Origin: Gammaproteobacteria bacterium
Lineage (GTDB): Bacteria; Pseudomonadota; Gammaproteobacteria; UBA9339
Length of the DNA stretch: 10,402 nt
Assembly (NCBI GenBank): GCA_018814965.1
Contig: JAHIYS010000082.1
Coordinates: 1 to 10,402 of the forward strand
Direction: 5' to 3'
Shown here piece after piece: positions 1 to 5,742 of the stretch. The notes under the pieces were generated by a model. The model had not been told where the DNA came from. It did no database searches and was given only the letters and a program-made list of their open reading frames with translations. The position numbers and the translations under genes were made by a program. Numbering within the stretch: the first letter of the stretch is position 1; the number at the start of each line of letters is the position of its first letter.

Positions 1-143
1 CATCTCCGGTCAATGTAAAAATTTATTTTATGATCAAGTAGTTACACTCACGATATTCTATCTTAATACCTCAATTAACGTCAACTGTGATCCATAAAAT
101 TATTCAAAGCACACAACGAGCCAAATCTGCTATCATTAACATC

Positions 144-563
144 ATGAAAACTTACAGAAAAGAGCTGGTTTTTAATACAGATACTAGAATTGCATTTATT
201 AATATCACCCCACAGATTGATACTTGTATTAAAGAAAGTAAAATTAAAGAGGGGATGATTTTAGTTAATCCGATGCATATCACTGCATCGGTATTTATAA
301 ATGATGATGAACATGGACTACATAATGATTTTACCAAATGGCTAGAACATCTTGCACCCCACTCCCCAATTAAGCAGTACCGCCACAATGATACCGGGGA
401 AGATAATGCAGACTCACACCTAAAACGACAAATTATGGGGCGTGAAGTAGTTGTTGCAATCACCGATGGTGCCCTTGATCTAGGAACCTGGGAACAGATC
501 TTTTATGGTGAGTTCGATGGCCAAAGAAGAAAAAGGGTTTTAGTAAAAATTATCGGTGAATAA
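144..563 (+). CDS. yjbQ: YjbQ/UPF0047 family protein
   Basis: Small soluble protein of the YjbQ (UPF0047) family, 139 residues from the ATG at 144. Family members are compact cytosolic proteins; some have weak thiamine-phosphate-synthase activity, but the physiological role is unsettled. Visible family signatures are MHITASVFIND (residues 44-54), the conserved HND-GEDNADSHLK block (81-95), GTWEQIF (114-120) and the C-terminal RRKRVLVKIIGE. The histidines at 45, 81 and 92 correspond to the conserved cluster. The frame stays open upstream to a GTG at 87, but those extra 19 residues are not part of the family, whose members are about 135-140 residues and start just before the first strand (here MKTYRKELVF). 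I therefore prefer ATG 144. Neither start has a convincing Shine-Dalgarno. The gene stands alone, convergent with folA. Confidence 0.88.
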   Translation: MKTYRKELVFNTDTRIAFINITPQIDTCIKESKIKEGMILVNPMHITASVFINDDEHGLHNDFTKWLEHLAPHSPIKQYRHNDTGEDNADSHLKRQIMGREVVVAITDGALDLGTWEQIFYGEFDGQRRKRVLVKIIGE

Positions 564-593
564 AAACATCTGCCTACCAACTTTTTGCAAACA

Positions 594-619
594 TTGATAT
601 GCGCAAACTAGCATATCAA
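594..619. repeat. 9-bp perfect inverted repeat after yjbQ
   Basis: TTGATATGC (594-602) and GCATATCAA (611-619) pair perfectly around an 8-nt loop, 31 nt after the yjbQ stop, between the convergent ends of yjbQ and folA. The position suits a transcription terminator, but neither strand has a U-run after the stem, so an intrinsic terminator is not demonstrated. The rest of 564-744 shows nothing recognisable. Confidence 0.4.
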
Positions 620-744
620 AACAATATCTAACTTATAATTTTAACCCACAAAGTCTTAACTTTATCTCTTTGGATTGTTATAAAAAAGCAGCGTTGATAA
701 AAATCTGTGCCTCATGAAGTTCATGGCAAGCTTTGATGAAAAAA

Positions 745-1248
745 TCAAACCTTTGTCGTTTGTAAAGACCTGACCCTTTTCAAAATCACAAAACTATAAA
801 AGTACAAATCTGACTTGAAATCTTGTTTGCTAGTAACAACCCAATCATCATCTTTCCACTTGGGAAAATATAGATCACCATCAACATAGTGATTAACAAA
901 TGTTAAATACATCTTATCAACCAATGGTAAAAACTTCTCATAAATAGGAACACCGCCAATAACCATAATCTCCTGAGAACTATTTTTATATCGATCCAAA
1001 ACCTCATCGATCGAATGCAATACTACACAGCCAGGGATTTTTAGTGACTGATCGCAAGAAAGAACAATATTTTCAGAGTTTTTTATCGGGCCACCCATAG
1101 CCTCATATGTTCTACGCCCCATAACCACTGGTTTTCCGTTTACCACAGAGTAAAAATGCGCCAAATCCTCGGGAATATTCCAAGGTAATTTGTTATCTTT
1201 ACCGATAACATTGTTTTTAGCTAAAGCTGCAATTATAGAAAAGGACAT
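745..1248 (-). CDS. folA: Dihydrofolate reductase
   Basis: Reduces dihydrofolate to tetrahydrofolate with NADPH in the cytosol; target of trimethoprim. The 167-residue length is normal for a bacterial FolA. Visible hallmarks: IIAALAKNNVIG (5-16), LPWNIPEDLAHF (21-32) with the catalytic acid D28, VVMGRRTYEAMG (41-52) for the NADPH phosphate, IMVIGGVPIYEKFLP (94-108), and YLTFVNHYVDGDLYFP (114-129) with the conserved Thr116. Odd: aligned by eye with E. coli FolA, the segment G53-PIKNSEN stands where E. coli has R52-PLPGR57KN. Arg57, which binds the folate glutamate alpha-carboxylate and is nearly invariant, is replaced by Ser58, and Arg52 by Gly53. The last residues (SLQTTKV) are a short tail. 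The start is fixed by homology although no Shine-Dalgarno precedes it. No thyA is seen next to it. Identity is secure; full activity is presumed. Confidence 0.96.
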   Translation of the reverse strand: MSFSIIAALAKNNVIGKDNKLPWNIPEDLAHFYSVVNGKPVVMGRRTYEAMGGPIKNSENIVLSCDQSLKIPGCVVLHSIDEVLDRYKNSSQEIMVIGGVPIYEKFLPLVDKMYLTFVNHYVDGDLYFPKWKDDDWVVTSKQDFKSDLYFYSFVILKRVRSLQTTKV

Positions 1249-1254
1249 ACAATT

Positions 1255-1263
1255 ATCATACCA
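1255..1263 (-). promoter_or_regulatory. Possible extended -10 promoter of folA
   Basis: On the - strand TGG-TATGAT is an extended -10 (TGn plus a 5/6 match to TATAAT) ending 6 nt before the folA ATG. No clear -35 lies 17 nt upstream (TGAATA). If used, transcription would begin at about the start codon, giving a leaderless mRNA, which fits the missing Shine-Dalgarno. An overlapping TATTAT (1263-1268) is an alternative with the same consequence. Confidence 0.25.
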
Positions 1264-1319
1264 TAATATTTAGATGTTATTCACATTAGCTGTTCCCACT
1301 TAAACTAACGCAAACTACC

Positions 1320-1343
1320 GGTAGGCGCAGACTTTAGCCTACC
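1320..1343. repeat. 7-bp inverted repeat downstream of plsC
   Basis: GGTAGGC (1320-1326) and GCCTACC (1337-1343) pair perfectly around a 10-nt loop, about 70 nt past the plsC stop and upstream of folA. It is GC-richer than its surroundings and placed where a plsC terminator would be. The - strand sequence after it (GGTAGTTTGCG) has only three consecutive Us, so termination is only possible. Confidence 0.3.
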
Positions 1344-1411
1344 AGATAAAATCCTTGTCTAAACTCAACCAGCAAAGGATAAGTAGCAGCTGTTAACCAT
1401 TAACCTCAGGA

Positions 1412-2002
1412 TTACCTAATTAATCTATTAATTTCTTTTTCTAATAAATCAGTAATTTGACCAAGTAGATCATGGCTAGAATAATCAGCATAACCTCCAG
1501 AAGTTATCGGATCACCAAAAATTATTTCTACTTTTGCTCTTTTAAATAAATTTTTTATCCCGATAGTTTTCGGCCCTTTATATACCACCGGAACAATGGT
1601 AGCTCGGGATTTTAAAGCAATCAAAGCGACCCCCTGTTTTAATGCCGCATCAAAATCCCGAGTGCCGGTTGGCATAATGGCGACAATCTCCCCTCTCTTT
1701 AACAAAGCAATCGGGATTTTAATACTGCTTGATCCAGGCCTCTCCCTATTTACAGGAAAACAATAAATCCCCTTGAAGAACCAGCCAAAAAGTCGGTTAT
1801 TTATTAACTCTTGCTTAACCATAAACCGGATAACCTGAGGTGAAAATGCCAAAGGTAAAAAAATAGTATCTAACCAGGTGGAATGATTACAAGCGACAAT
1901 AAAAGGCCCGACCACAGGGATTTTATCTTTATTAACCACAGAAAAATCTGCAAAAAGACTTAGAAAGGATTTAATAATTCTAATAACTAGTCGGTATAAC
2001 AT
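1412..2002 (-). CDS. plsC: 1-acyl-sn-glycerol-3-phosphate acyltransferase family protein
   Basis: PlsC-type acyltransferase. Such enzymes transfer an acyl chain to lysophosphatidic acid or a related lysophospholipid at the inner membrane, in phosphatidic acid and phospholipid synthesis. At 196 residues it is a short, core-only member. Motif I is NHSTWLD (39-45), with the catalytic HX4D pair H40/D45. Motif II is YCFPVNRERPG (80-90) with Arg86. Motif III, usually FPEGTR, reads MPTGTR (110-115), so the usual glutamate is Thr112. Motif IV is TIVPVVYKG (135-143). The N-terminus (residues 1-20) is hydrophobic and basic, suited to membrane association. A modest purine-rich stretch (GAGAGAG) lies about 10 nt before the start. 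The gene is monocistronic in view, with its own promoter at 2039-2068. The family is sure; the exact acceptor is not, given the motif III change. Confidence 0.88.
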   Translation of the reverse strand: MLYRLVIRIIKSFLSLFADFSVVNKDKIPVVGPFIVACNHSTWLDTIFLPLAFSPQVIRFMVKQELINNRLFGWFFKGIYCFPVNRERPGSSSIKIPIALLKRGEIVAIMPTGTRDFDAALKQGVALIALKSRATIVPVVYKGPKTIGIKNLFKRAKVEIIFGDPITSGGYADYSSHDLLGQITDLLEKEINRLIR

Positions 2003-2038
2003 CGGTTAGACTCTCTCTCAAAATAAAACTTATAAGGT

Positions 2039-2068
2039 TTTATACTACTAAAACACCTCGCATGCCAA
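2039..2068 (-). promoter_or_regulatory. Predicted sigma70-type promoter for plsC
   Basis: On the - strand, TTGGCA (2063-2068, 5/6 to TTGACA) is separated by 18 nt from TATAAA (2039-2044, 5/6 to TATAAT). Transcription would start near 2032, giving a leader of about 30 nt before plsC. Confidence 0.5.
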
Positions 2069-2091
2069 GCAAAACATCTTCATTAATCTCT

Positions 2092-2247
2092 TCAATGGTT
2101 AACTTTACAAGCTCTTAAATACTTTGATTGAGTCGTCAAAAATAAATATATCAAATTTCTTTGGCCTTTTTTATACACAGCTAACCATGGATTCAAAACG
2201 AAGGTTAACATCCAAAGCAGACGCCTGGCTTTAGCAAAACTTATCAT
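2092..2247 (-). CDS. Doubtful 51-residue ORF with one hydrophobic segment
   Basis: An open frame from ATG 2247 to TGA 2092 sits in the gap between the 940-residue gene and plsC. The product begins MISFAKARRLLWMLTF, has a hydrophobic stretch at about residues 10-25 (rich in Leu, Trp, Val) flanked by RR and KK, and a polar end rich in Thr, Ser and Lys. There is no Shine-Dalgarno and no promoter of its own, and the first codons overlap an inverted repeat. I do not recognise it. In AT-rich DNA an open frame this short can arise by chance; a small membrane protein or gene remnant is possible. Confidence 0.2.
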   Translation of the reverse strand: MISFAKARRLLWMLTFVLNPWLAVYKKGQRNLIYLFLTTQSKYLRACKVNH

Positions 2248-2281
2248 CTAAATATTCAACTACATTCACAATCTAAAGCCA
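2226..2281. repeat. 9-bp inverted repeat after the 940-residue gene
   Basis: TGGCTTTAG (2226-2234) and CTAAAGCCA (2273-2281) are exact reverse complements separated by 38 nt, beginning 11 nt past the stop of the large gene. The position suggests a 3'-end structure, but the loop is long and no U-run follows on the - strand. Confidence 0.3.
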
Positions 2282-2292
2282 ATCTCTCTAGA

Positions 2293-5115
2293 TTACATAT
2301 CATATGACCTAGAACTACGGTAAATTTTAATATTAATCTCATCTACACTTAAATCTTCCAAATCTTCAAACTTCACATCACCCTCTCTATATGCCTCCAT
2401 AGCTTCATCAGATGTAAGTGCTTCAAACTTCTCCATATCGCCAGATTCATACAATTCTTTCAAAGCAAGGAATTTGCCCGCAGCCTTTCGTCGATAATCT
2501 TCGGGATCCTCACCCTCCTCAAATCCTTCTTCATATATAGCTGCCGCCCCGTAAGATGTGAGATCGTAAAATTCATCACGTTTTTTAGGATCTTCATACA
2601 AAGATTTTAATTCTTCAAAAGTAGCTCCGGCGACATGCGCCATAACCACTTCATGAGTAGTGAGATCTTTAATTTCTTTAACACCCAGGTCTTTTAAATC
2701 TGCAAATTTGAACCCAAACTGATACGCATCATCAACGTCATAAGAGGTTAGCGCTGTAAACCTTATCAGATCATTTTCATATAAATATTTTAAGTACTTG
2801 TATGTTGCTCCTGCCCCATATGCCTCTATTGCCATATCAGAAGTAAGAGCCTCTAATTCTTTATCATCTAAAGACATTAAACTTTGGAACTTACAGCCAA
2901 ACTGAAAAACCCGCCACACATTATGATCGGTTAATTTAATAAATCTGTCATGATCTTTTTCATATAAATATTGTAGATCTTGGAATACCGCACCCATTAC
3001 ATACACTGGCGACATAGCTTTAGATGTAAGCATATTAAATAATTCCCTTTTGTTTTCATATAGATGCTTTAACTCCTGAAACGTCGCCCCGGCTAAATAA
3101 GCATCTACTGCCCCATAAGAGATCAACGCCTTTATCTTATCAAGCGTCATTCTCTGCAACTCTTTAACAGTAGTTGCCGACCGATATGCCTCATCCGCAT
3201 CATCAGAAAACAAAGCTCTAAGTTTTTCTTCATCCTTTTCTTCTAGCAAACTTGGCACTAAATTTGCCAGTTTATCTCCTCCATACTGACAAAGAATTAT
3301 TGCAACTCGCGGCAAATCTCCAACCCTACGCGCTAACTCATTCACCAAATCATGATTGTGATCATCTCTAACAAAATTTAGAAATTCATCCGCAAGTTCA
3401 AATGAAATTATTTGCTCAACAAATATCCCAGGAAATATTTTTTTGATCTCTTCTCTTACTCTTAATAACCTCTTTGACTCATATACTATATTTTGAACTG
3501 AAGAATCACCATACTGATAAGAATCTATAGCATAATCTGGAAAAGCCTTTTCAAAAAACCTAGAAACCTTACCAACCTCACCAATCATGGCTCTTGATAT
3601 TTTCGAATTTGGTTTCTCTGTGACTTCGCAAGCAAAATCTTTCAATATCTCCGAAGTTAAAGTGTCATCAGTTTCTGGGCGCAGATTATCCCATGAATCA
3701 AACACTAAATTCCCAGCTCGACTCAACCAAGTATAAGCTTGCCCTACTATTTCATATCTACTGTAATCTATCTTTCCATTAACAAGAAGATTCGCACGCT
3801 CTTGATTCCCAGATGATGTCTCATGAAGCAAGACATAAAATCCATTATTTTCTTTTGTCAATCCATCGATAACACATTGCTCCGAGTCTCCGCCTACATA
3901 CTGACAAGTGTTAACAATTTGCCCAAGGATATACGCACGATAATCATTAATTGGCATCTTTACCAACCAATACCCTTTCTTACCAATCTTCGAACCATCA
4001 ACCACAAGATTTGGCAAATTATCTTTTTTCTTAAGCACTATTTTTTTACTCAGATCCAAATAACGATTAAAAACCTCTTCTGGAACCTGATATTGCAAAC
4101 AAACCCTGGCGAAGGATCTATCTTCATTAGCTCTTTTATAAACCAAAAAAACCTTTGTTTTTTCCGCATCTTCAAGATTATTCGGTGCAAGATGTCCGCT
4201 AGCAACAATATCCCTCTGCTTACTTCCCATATCATCCATGTTGTTCGCCATAAACTGCTCATTCTCTTTCGCATCATCTTGCTCATACATGGCAAACTTT
4301 TTCTTTTCTATGACATCAGCCAAACTAAACATGTTTATAGCCTTTGTCCCATGTAGCTTAATAAACTCCCTCCATGTATCCAACGTAATCGAACCCCCAT
4401 CAGAGGGCAATCTAATATTATTAAGAACAACAAATCCCCCATCAGATGAATCCTGTAAATATTTATGACGATATTGATCAAAGTTTTTTACTGTCTCAAC
4501 TAGATTCTTACCCCCAAACAAAATCAACATTTTATAAGCATGCGCATAAGCCAGACTATCATGAGCGTCACTATTTTCCCCAACCAGATCTGCAACCACT
4601 TTACAAAATATAAAAAGCTGTCGATACAGATTTAAGTTTTTTTGAAAAGTTTTTACCCGCAAATAATCATTAGCTAATTCCTGCGATTTTAGCGAAAGAG
4701 CAACATATAATTTATTATTCTTATAGCCGTGCGAGTCAGCAAAAATCTTATCCAAATTAATTGGTCTGTCATATGGCTTGTTAAATATTTTTTGATAAGC
4801 AGCCAGAAAGTCTTGCTTCAGCGATTCTTCTGATGCCTTTATGAACTCATCAGAATCCGAAAACTGAAATTTAGCAATCAACCCCCTAACATCATCAAAA
4901 AAATGGTGTTTGGATTCTAGCCTTGAAAACGGTACCTCAATAAGTTTATTATTAAAATCGGAAAAATCCATAATCAGATTTAATCCATGATCTTCTACCT
5001 TTAACGATGCCCCAGATTTTTTTGTCATATCACTTGTAGACTGAGGGGTTGCATGTTGTTGAATCATTTGGGCTATATGGAGGTACAACTTTGGTAGATC
5101 AGCTTTAGAGGTCAT
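2293..5115 (-). CDS. Large uncharacterised protein with C-terminal tandem repeats
   Basis: A 940-residue protein I cannot assign to a named family. The start is supported by GGAG 8 nt upstream of the ATG. The N-terminus has no signal peptide or membrane segment, so the product is cytosolic or exported by a system not needing one. Residues about 1-385 are mixed, mostly helical and charged. Residues about 386-485 form a distinct Cys/Gly-rich segment (ILGQIVNTCQYVGGD, QCVIDG, NNGFYVLLHE, IVGQAYTWLS, NLVFDSWDNL) that looks like an independent alpha/beta domain. Residues about 632-932 are about nine degenerate repeats of 29-34 residues (one of 48) built on LTS-x5-AY-x2-GATF-x2-LK-x-LYE, which reads as an alpha-helical solenoid. 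The C-terminus is acidic (EDLEDLSVDE) and ends RSSRSYDM. It is monocistronic, with its own promoter. A repeat-containing interaction protein or secreted effector is conceivable in a host-associated organism, but this is inference. Confidence 0.85.
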   Translation of the reverse strand: MTSKADLPKLYLHIAQMIQQHATPQSTSDMTKKSGASLKVEDHGLNLIMDFSDFNNKLIEVPFSRLESKHHFFDDVRGLIAKFQFSDSDEFIKASEESLKQDFLAAYQKIFNKPYDRPINLDKIFADSHGYKNNKLYVALSLKSQELANDYLRVKTFQKNLNLYRQLFIFCKVVADLVGENSDAHDSLAYAHAYKMLILFGGKNLVETVKNFDQYRHKYLQDSSDGGFVVLNNIRLPSDGGSITLDTWREFIKLHGTKAINMFSLADVIEKKKFAMYEQDDAKENEQFMANNMDDMGSKQRDIVASGHLAPNNLEDAEKTKVFLVYKRANEDRSFARVCLQYQVPEEVFNRYLDLSKKIVLKKKDNLPNLVVDGSKIGKKGYWLVKMPINDYRAYILGQIVNTCQYVGGDSEQCVIDGLTKENNGFYVLLHETSSGNQERANLLVNGKIDYSRYEIVGQAYTWLSRAGNLVFDSWDNLRPETDDTLTSEILKDFACEVTEKPNSKISRAMIGEVGKVSRFFEKAFPDYAIDSYQYGDSSVQNIVYESKRLLRVREEIKKIFPGIFVEQIISFELADEFLNFVRDDHNHDLVNELARRVGDLPRVAIILCQYGGDKLANLVPSLLEEKDEEKLRALFSDDADEAYRSATTVKELQRMTLDKIKALISYGAVDAYLAGATFQELKHLYENKRELFNMLTSKAMSPVYVMGAVFQDLQYLYEKDHDRFIKLTDHNVWRVFQFGCKFQSLMSLDDKELEALTSDMAIEAYGAGATYKYLKYLYENDLIRFTALTSYDVDDAYQFGFKFADLKDLGVKEIKDLTTHEVVMAHVAGATFEELKSLYEDPKKRDEFYDLTSYGAAAIYEEGFEEGEDPEDYRRKAAGKFLALKELYESGDMEKFEALTSDEAMEAYREGDVKFEDLEDLSVDEINIKIYRSSRSYDM
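2320..3222 (-). repeat. Degenerate in-frame repeats encoding a helical solenoid
   Basis: These bases encode residues 632-932 of the large protein. Units by eye start at residues 632, 663, 695, 727, 756, 788, 817, 851 and 899. The common frame is [A/D/K]LTS-x5-[A/V]Y-x2-G-[A/F][T/K]F-x2-L-x2-L[Y/-]E. Units 4 and 6 (29 residues, GCKF or GFKF with a -SLDDKELE or -DLGVKEIK end) resemble each other and alternate with the longer GATF/LYEN type. Unit 8 has an acidic insertion (EEGEDPEDYRR). The DNA itself is diverged, so these are old protein repeats rather than fresh tandem DNA. Confidence 0.8.
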
Positions 5116-5169
5116 GCCTATAACTCCATTTTACGTTTATAACCACACTTATATCTTATGTATAAGGTT

Positions 5170-5198
5170 ATTTTACGCTTAGACTAAAACCGAGTAAA
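5170..5198 (-). promoter_or_regulatory. Predicted promoter for the 940-residue gene
   Basis: On the - strand, TTTACT (5193-5198, 4/6) lies 17 nt from TAAAAT (5170-5175, 5/6). The predicted start is near 5163, leaving a leader of about 48 nt that contains the GGAG ribosome site. The -35 box sits at the edge of the first 175-bp repeat unit. A weaker alternative is TTATAC with an 18-nt spacer to TATAAA closer to the gene. Confidence 0.4.
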
Positions 5199-5545
5199 GA
5201 ATATATCTGGACCATTACAGCTGAAGTCTTTATTGCTATTTTTATTTAGGTCTACCTTTCAACTGGTTTAGACAAAAGTAATTCAGAGTAATCCATTGAG
5301 ATTGCTTCGCCTTCGGCTCGCAATGACACCCGCAAAGTGTCATTACAAGGAATGAACGCAGCGAACAAGTGAAAAACATATCTTGACCATTACAAGCTAA
5401 AGTTTTTTTGCTATTTTTCTTTGGGTCGGCCTTTCTACTGGTTTAGGCAAAAGTAATTCAGAGTAATCCATTGAGATTGCTTCGCCTTCGGCTCGCAATG
5501 ACACCCGCAAAGTGTCATTACGAGGAGTGAGCGAAGCGAACGACG
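5196..5545. repeat. 175-bp tandem duplication
   Basis: Two head-to-tail units, 5196-5370 and 5371-5545, have a constant offset of 175. The first 77 bp of each unit match only roughly (about four-fifths identical by eye, with compensating single-base gaps). A 74-bp core (5273-5346 and 5448-5521) is identical. After it the copies match for about 20 bp with four differences, then diverge: unit 1 runs into AAGTGAAAAACATATC, while unit 2 completes the hairpin element with GACGTGGCAATCT. No ORF is evident. This fills most of the 5116-5564 gap between the large gene and the exporter operon. Confidence 0.9.
5299..5370. repeat. Degenerate copy of REP/MITE-like hairpin element
   Basis: This copy begins with AGATTGC (5299-5305) and keeps the inner hairpin CTCGCAATGACA / TGTCATTACAAG (5317-5349, loop CCCGCAAAG). 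The terminal GCAATCT present in the second copy has been lost, so it looks like the decayed partner of the duplication. Confidence 0.6.
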
Positions 5546-5554
5546 TGGCAATCT
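5474..5554. repeat. REP/MITE-like palindromic element, complete copy
   Basis: An 81-bp element bounded by AGATTGC (5474-5480) and GCAATCT (5548-5554), which are exact inverted repeats. Inside, CTCGCAATGACA (5492-5503) pairs with TGTCATTACGAG (5513-5524) with one mismatch around a 9-nt loop, and TTCGC (5481-5485) can pair with GCGAA (5531-5535). This composition (ATTGC, TTCGC, GCGAAGCGAA, GCAATCT) resembles the dispersed palindromic repeats common between genes in many low-GC proteobacteria. It is too small to encode a transposase. It lies downstream of the exporter operon, where a hairpin could stop transcription or protect the mRNA end. Confidence 0.7.
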
Positions 5555-5564
5555 AATAAATTAA

Positions 5565-5742
5565 TTACGACCTTCCAAAATTAGAAAATTTCTGCATTAC
5601 CGCTTCTGCTAATTTATTGAATTTTCTGGGCACCGGCTTTTGCTGGTAGGGCATAAAAAAGAAAGCCGCACAATAAAAACATGAATCCCGGCATAACAAA
5701 AAAGATGAATCTTAGCAGCTTCTTAAACTCTAATAGTCCCAT
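5565..5742 (-). pseudogene. Possible small membrane-protein ORF, apparently frameshifted, at the operon end
   Basis: An ATG at 5742 lies inside the last codons of the ATPase gene, in a different frame. It opens a 42-residue ORF to TAA at 5614. The start MGLLEFKKLLRF is followed by a strongly hydrophobic run (IFFVMPGFMFLLCGFLF) and then ALPAKAGAQKIQ. A second frame entered at a run of six Ts (5655-5660) continues as MPYQQKPVPRKFNKLAEAV and ends FSNFGRS at TAA 5565; it reads like a natural basic amphipathic tail. Removing one T joins the two into a 58-residue single-pass protein. I infer either an indel or sequencing error at the homopolymer, or a genuine 42-residue protein. The overlap with the ATPase suggests translational coupling. 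AGG lies directly against the ATG, which is poor spacing. No family is recognised. Confidence 0.35.

Noticed and set aside
87..143. GTG-started N-terminal extension of yjbQ
   Set aside because: It adds 19 residues not found in the family and has no Shine-Dalgarno; the ATG at 144 gives the normal family length.
1..143. Promoter or gene end in the left edge
   Set aside because: TATGAT (29-34) has no -35 at a suitable distance, and no coding or RNA structure could be supported.
152..463. Open frame opposite yjbQ
   Set aside because: Antisense shadow of a recognised family; the Ser/Cys-rich translation has no protein-like motifs.
2095..2188. ATGGTTA (2095-2101) and TAACCAT (2182-2188) as an operator pair
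   Set aside because: Seven bases separated by 80 nt in AT-rich DNA is expected by chance, and no promoter is placed between them.
3823..4468. Three open frames on either strand within the 940-residue gene
   Set aside because: They lie inside a long coherent coding frame and translate to biased sequence without motifs.
5196..5545. CRISPR array
   Set aside because: Only two units of 175 bp, without short repeats alternating with unique spacers.
5632..5660. Hairpin ACCGGC-TTTT-GCTGGT and a nearby GCCG/CGGC stem with a T6 run, as an operon terminator
   Set aside because: The six-base hairpin has no U-run after it on either strand. The stem before the T run is only four pairs with a long loop, and the T run lies inside the candidate small ORF.
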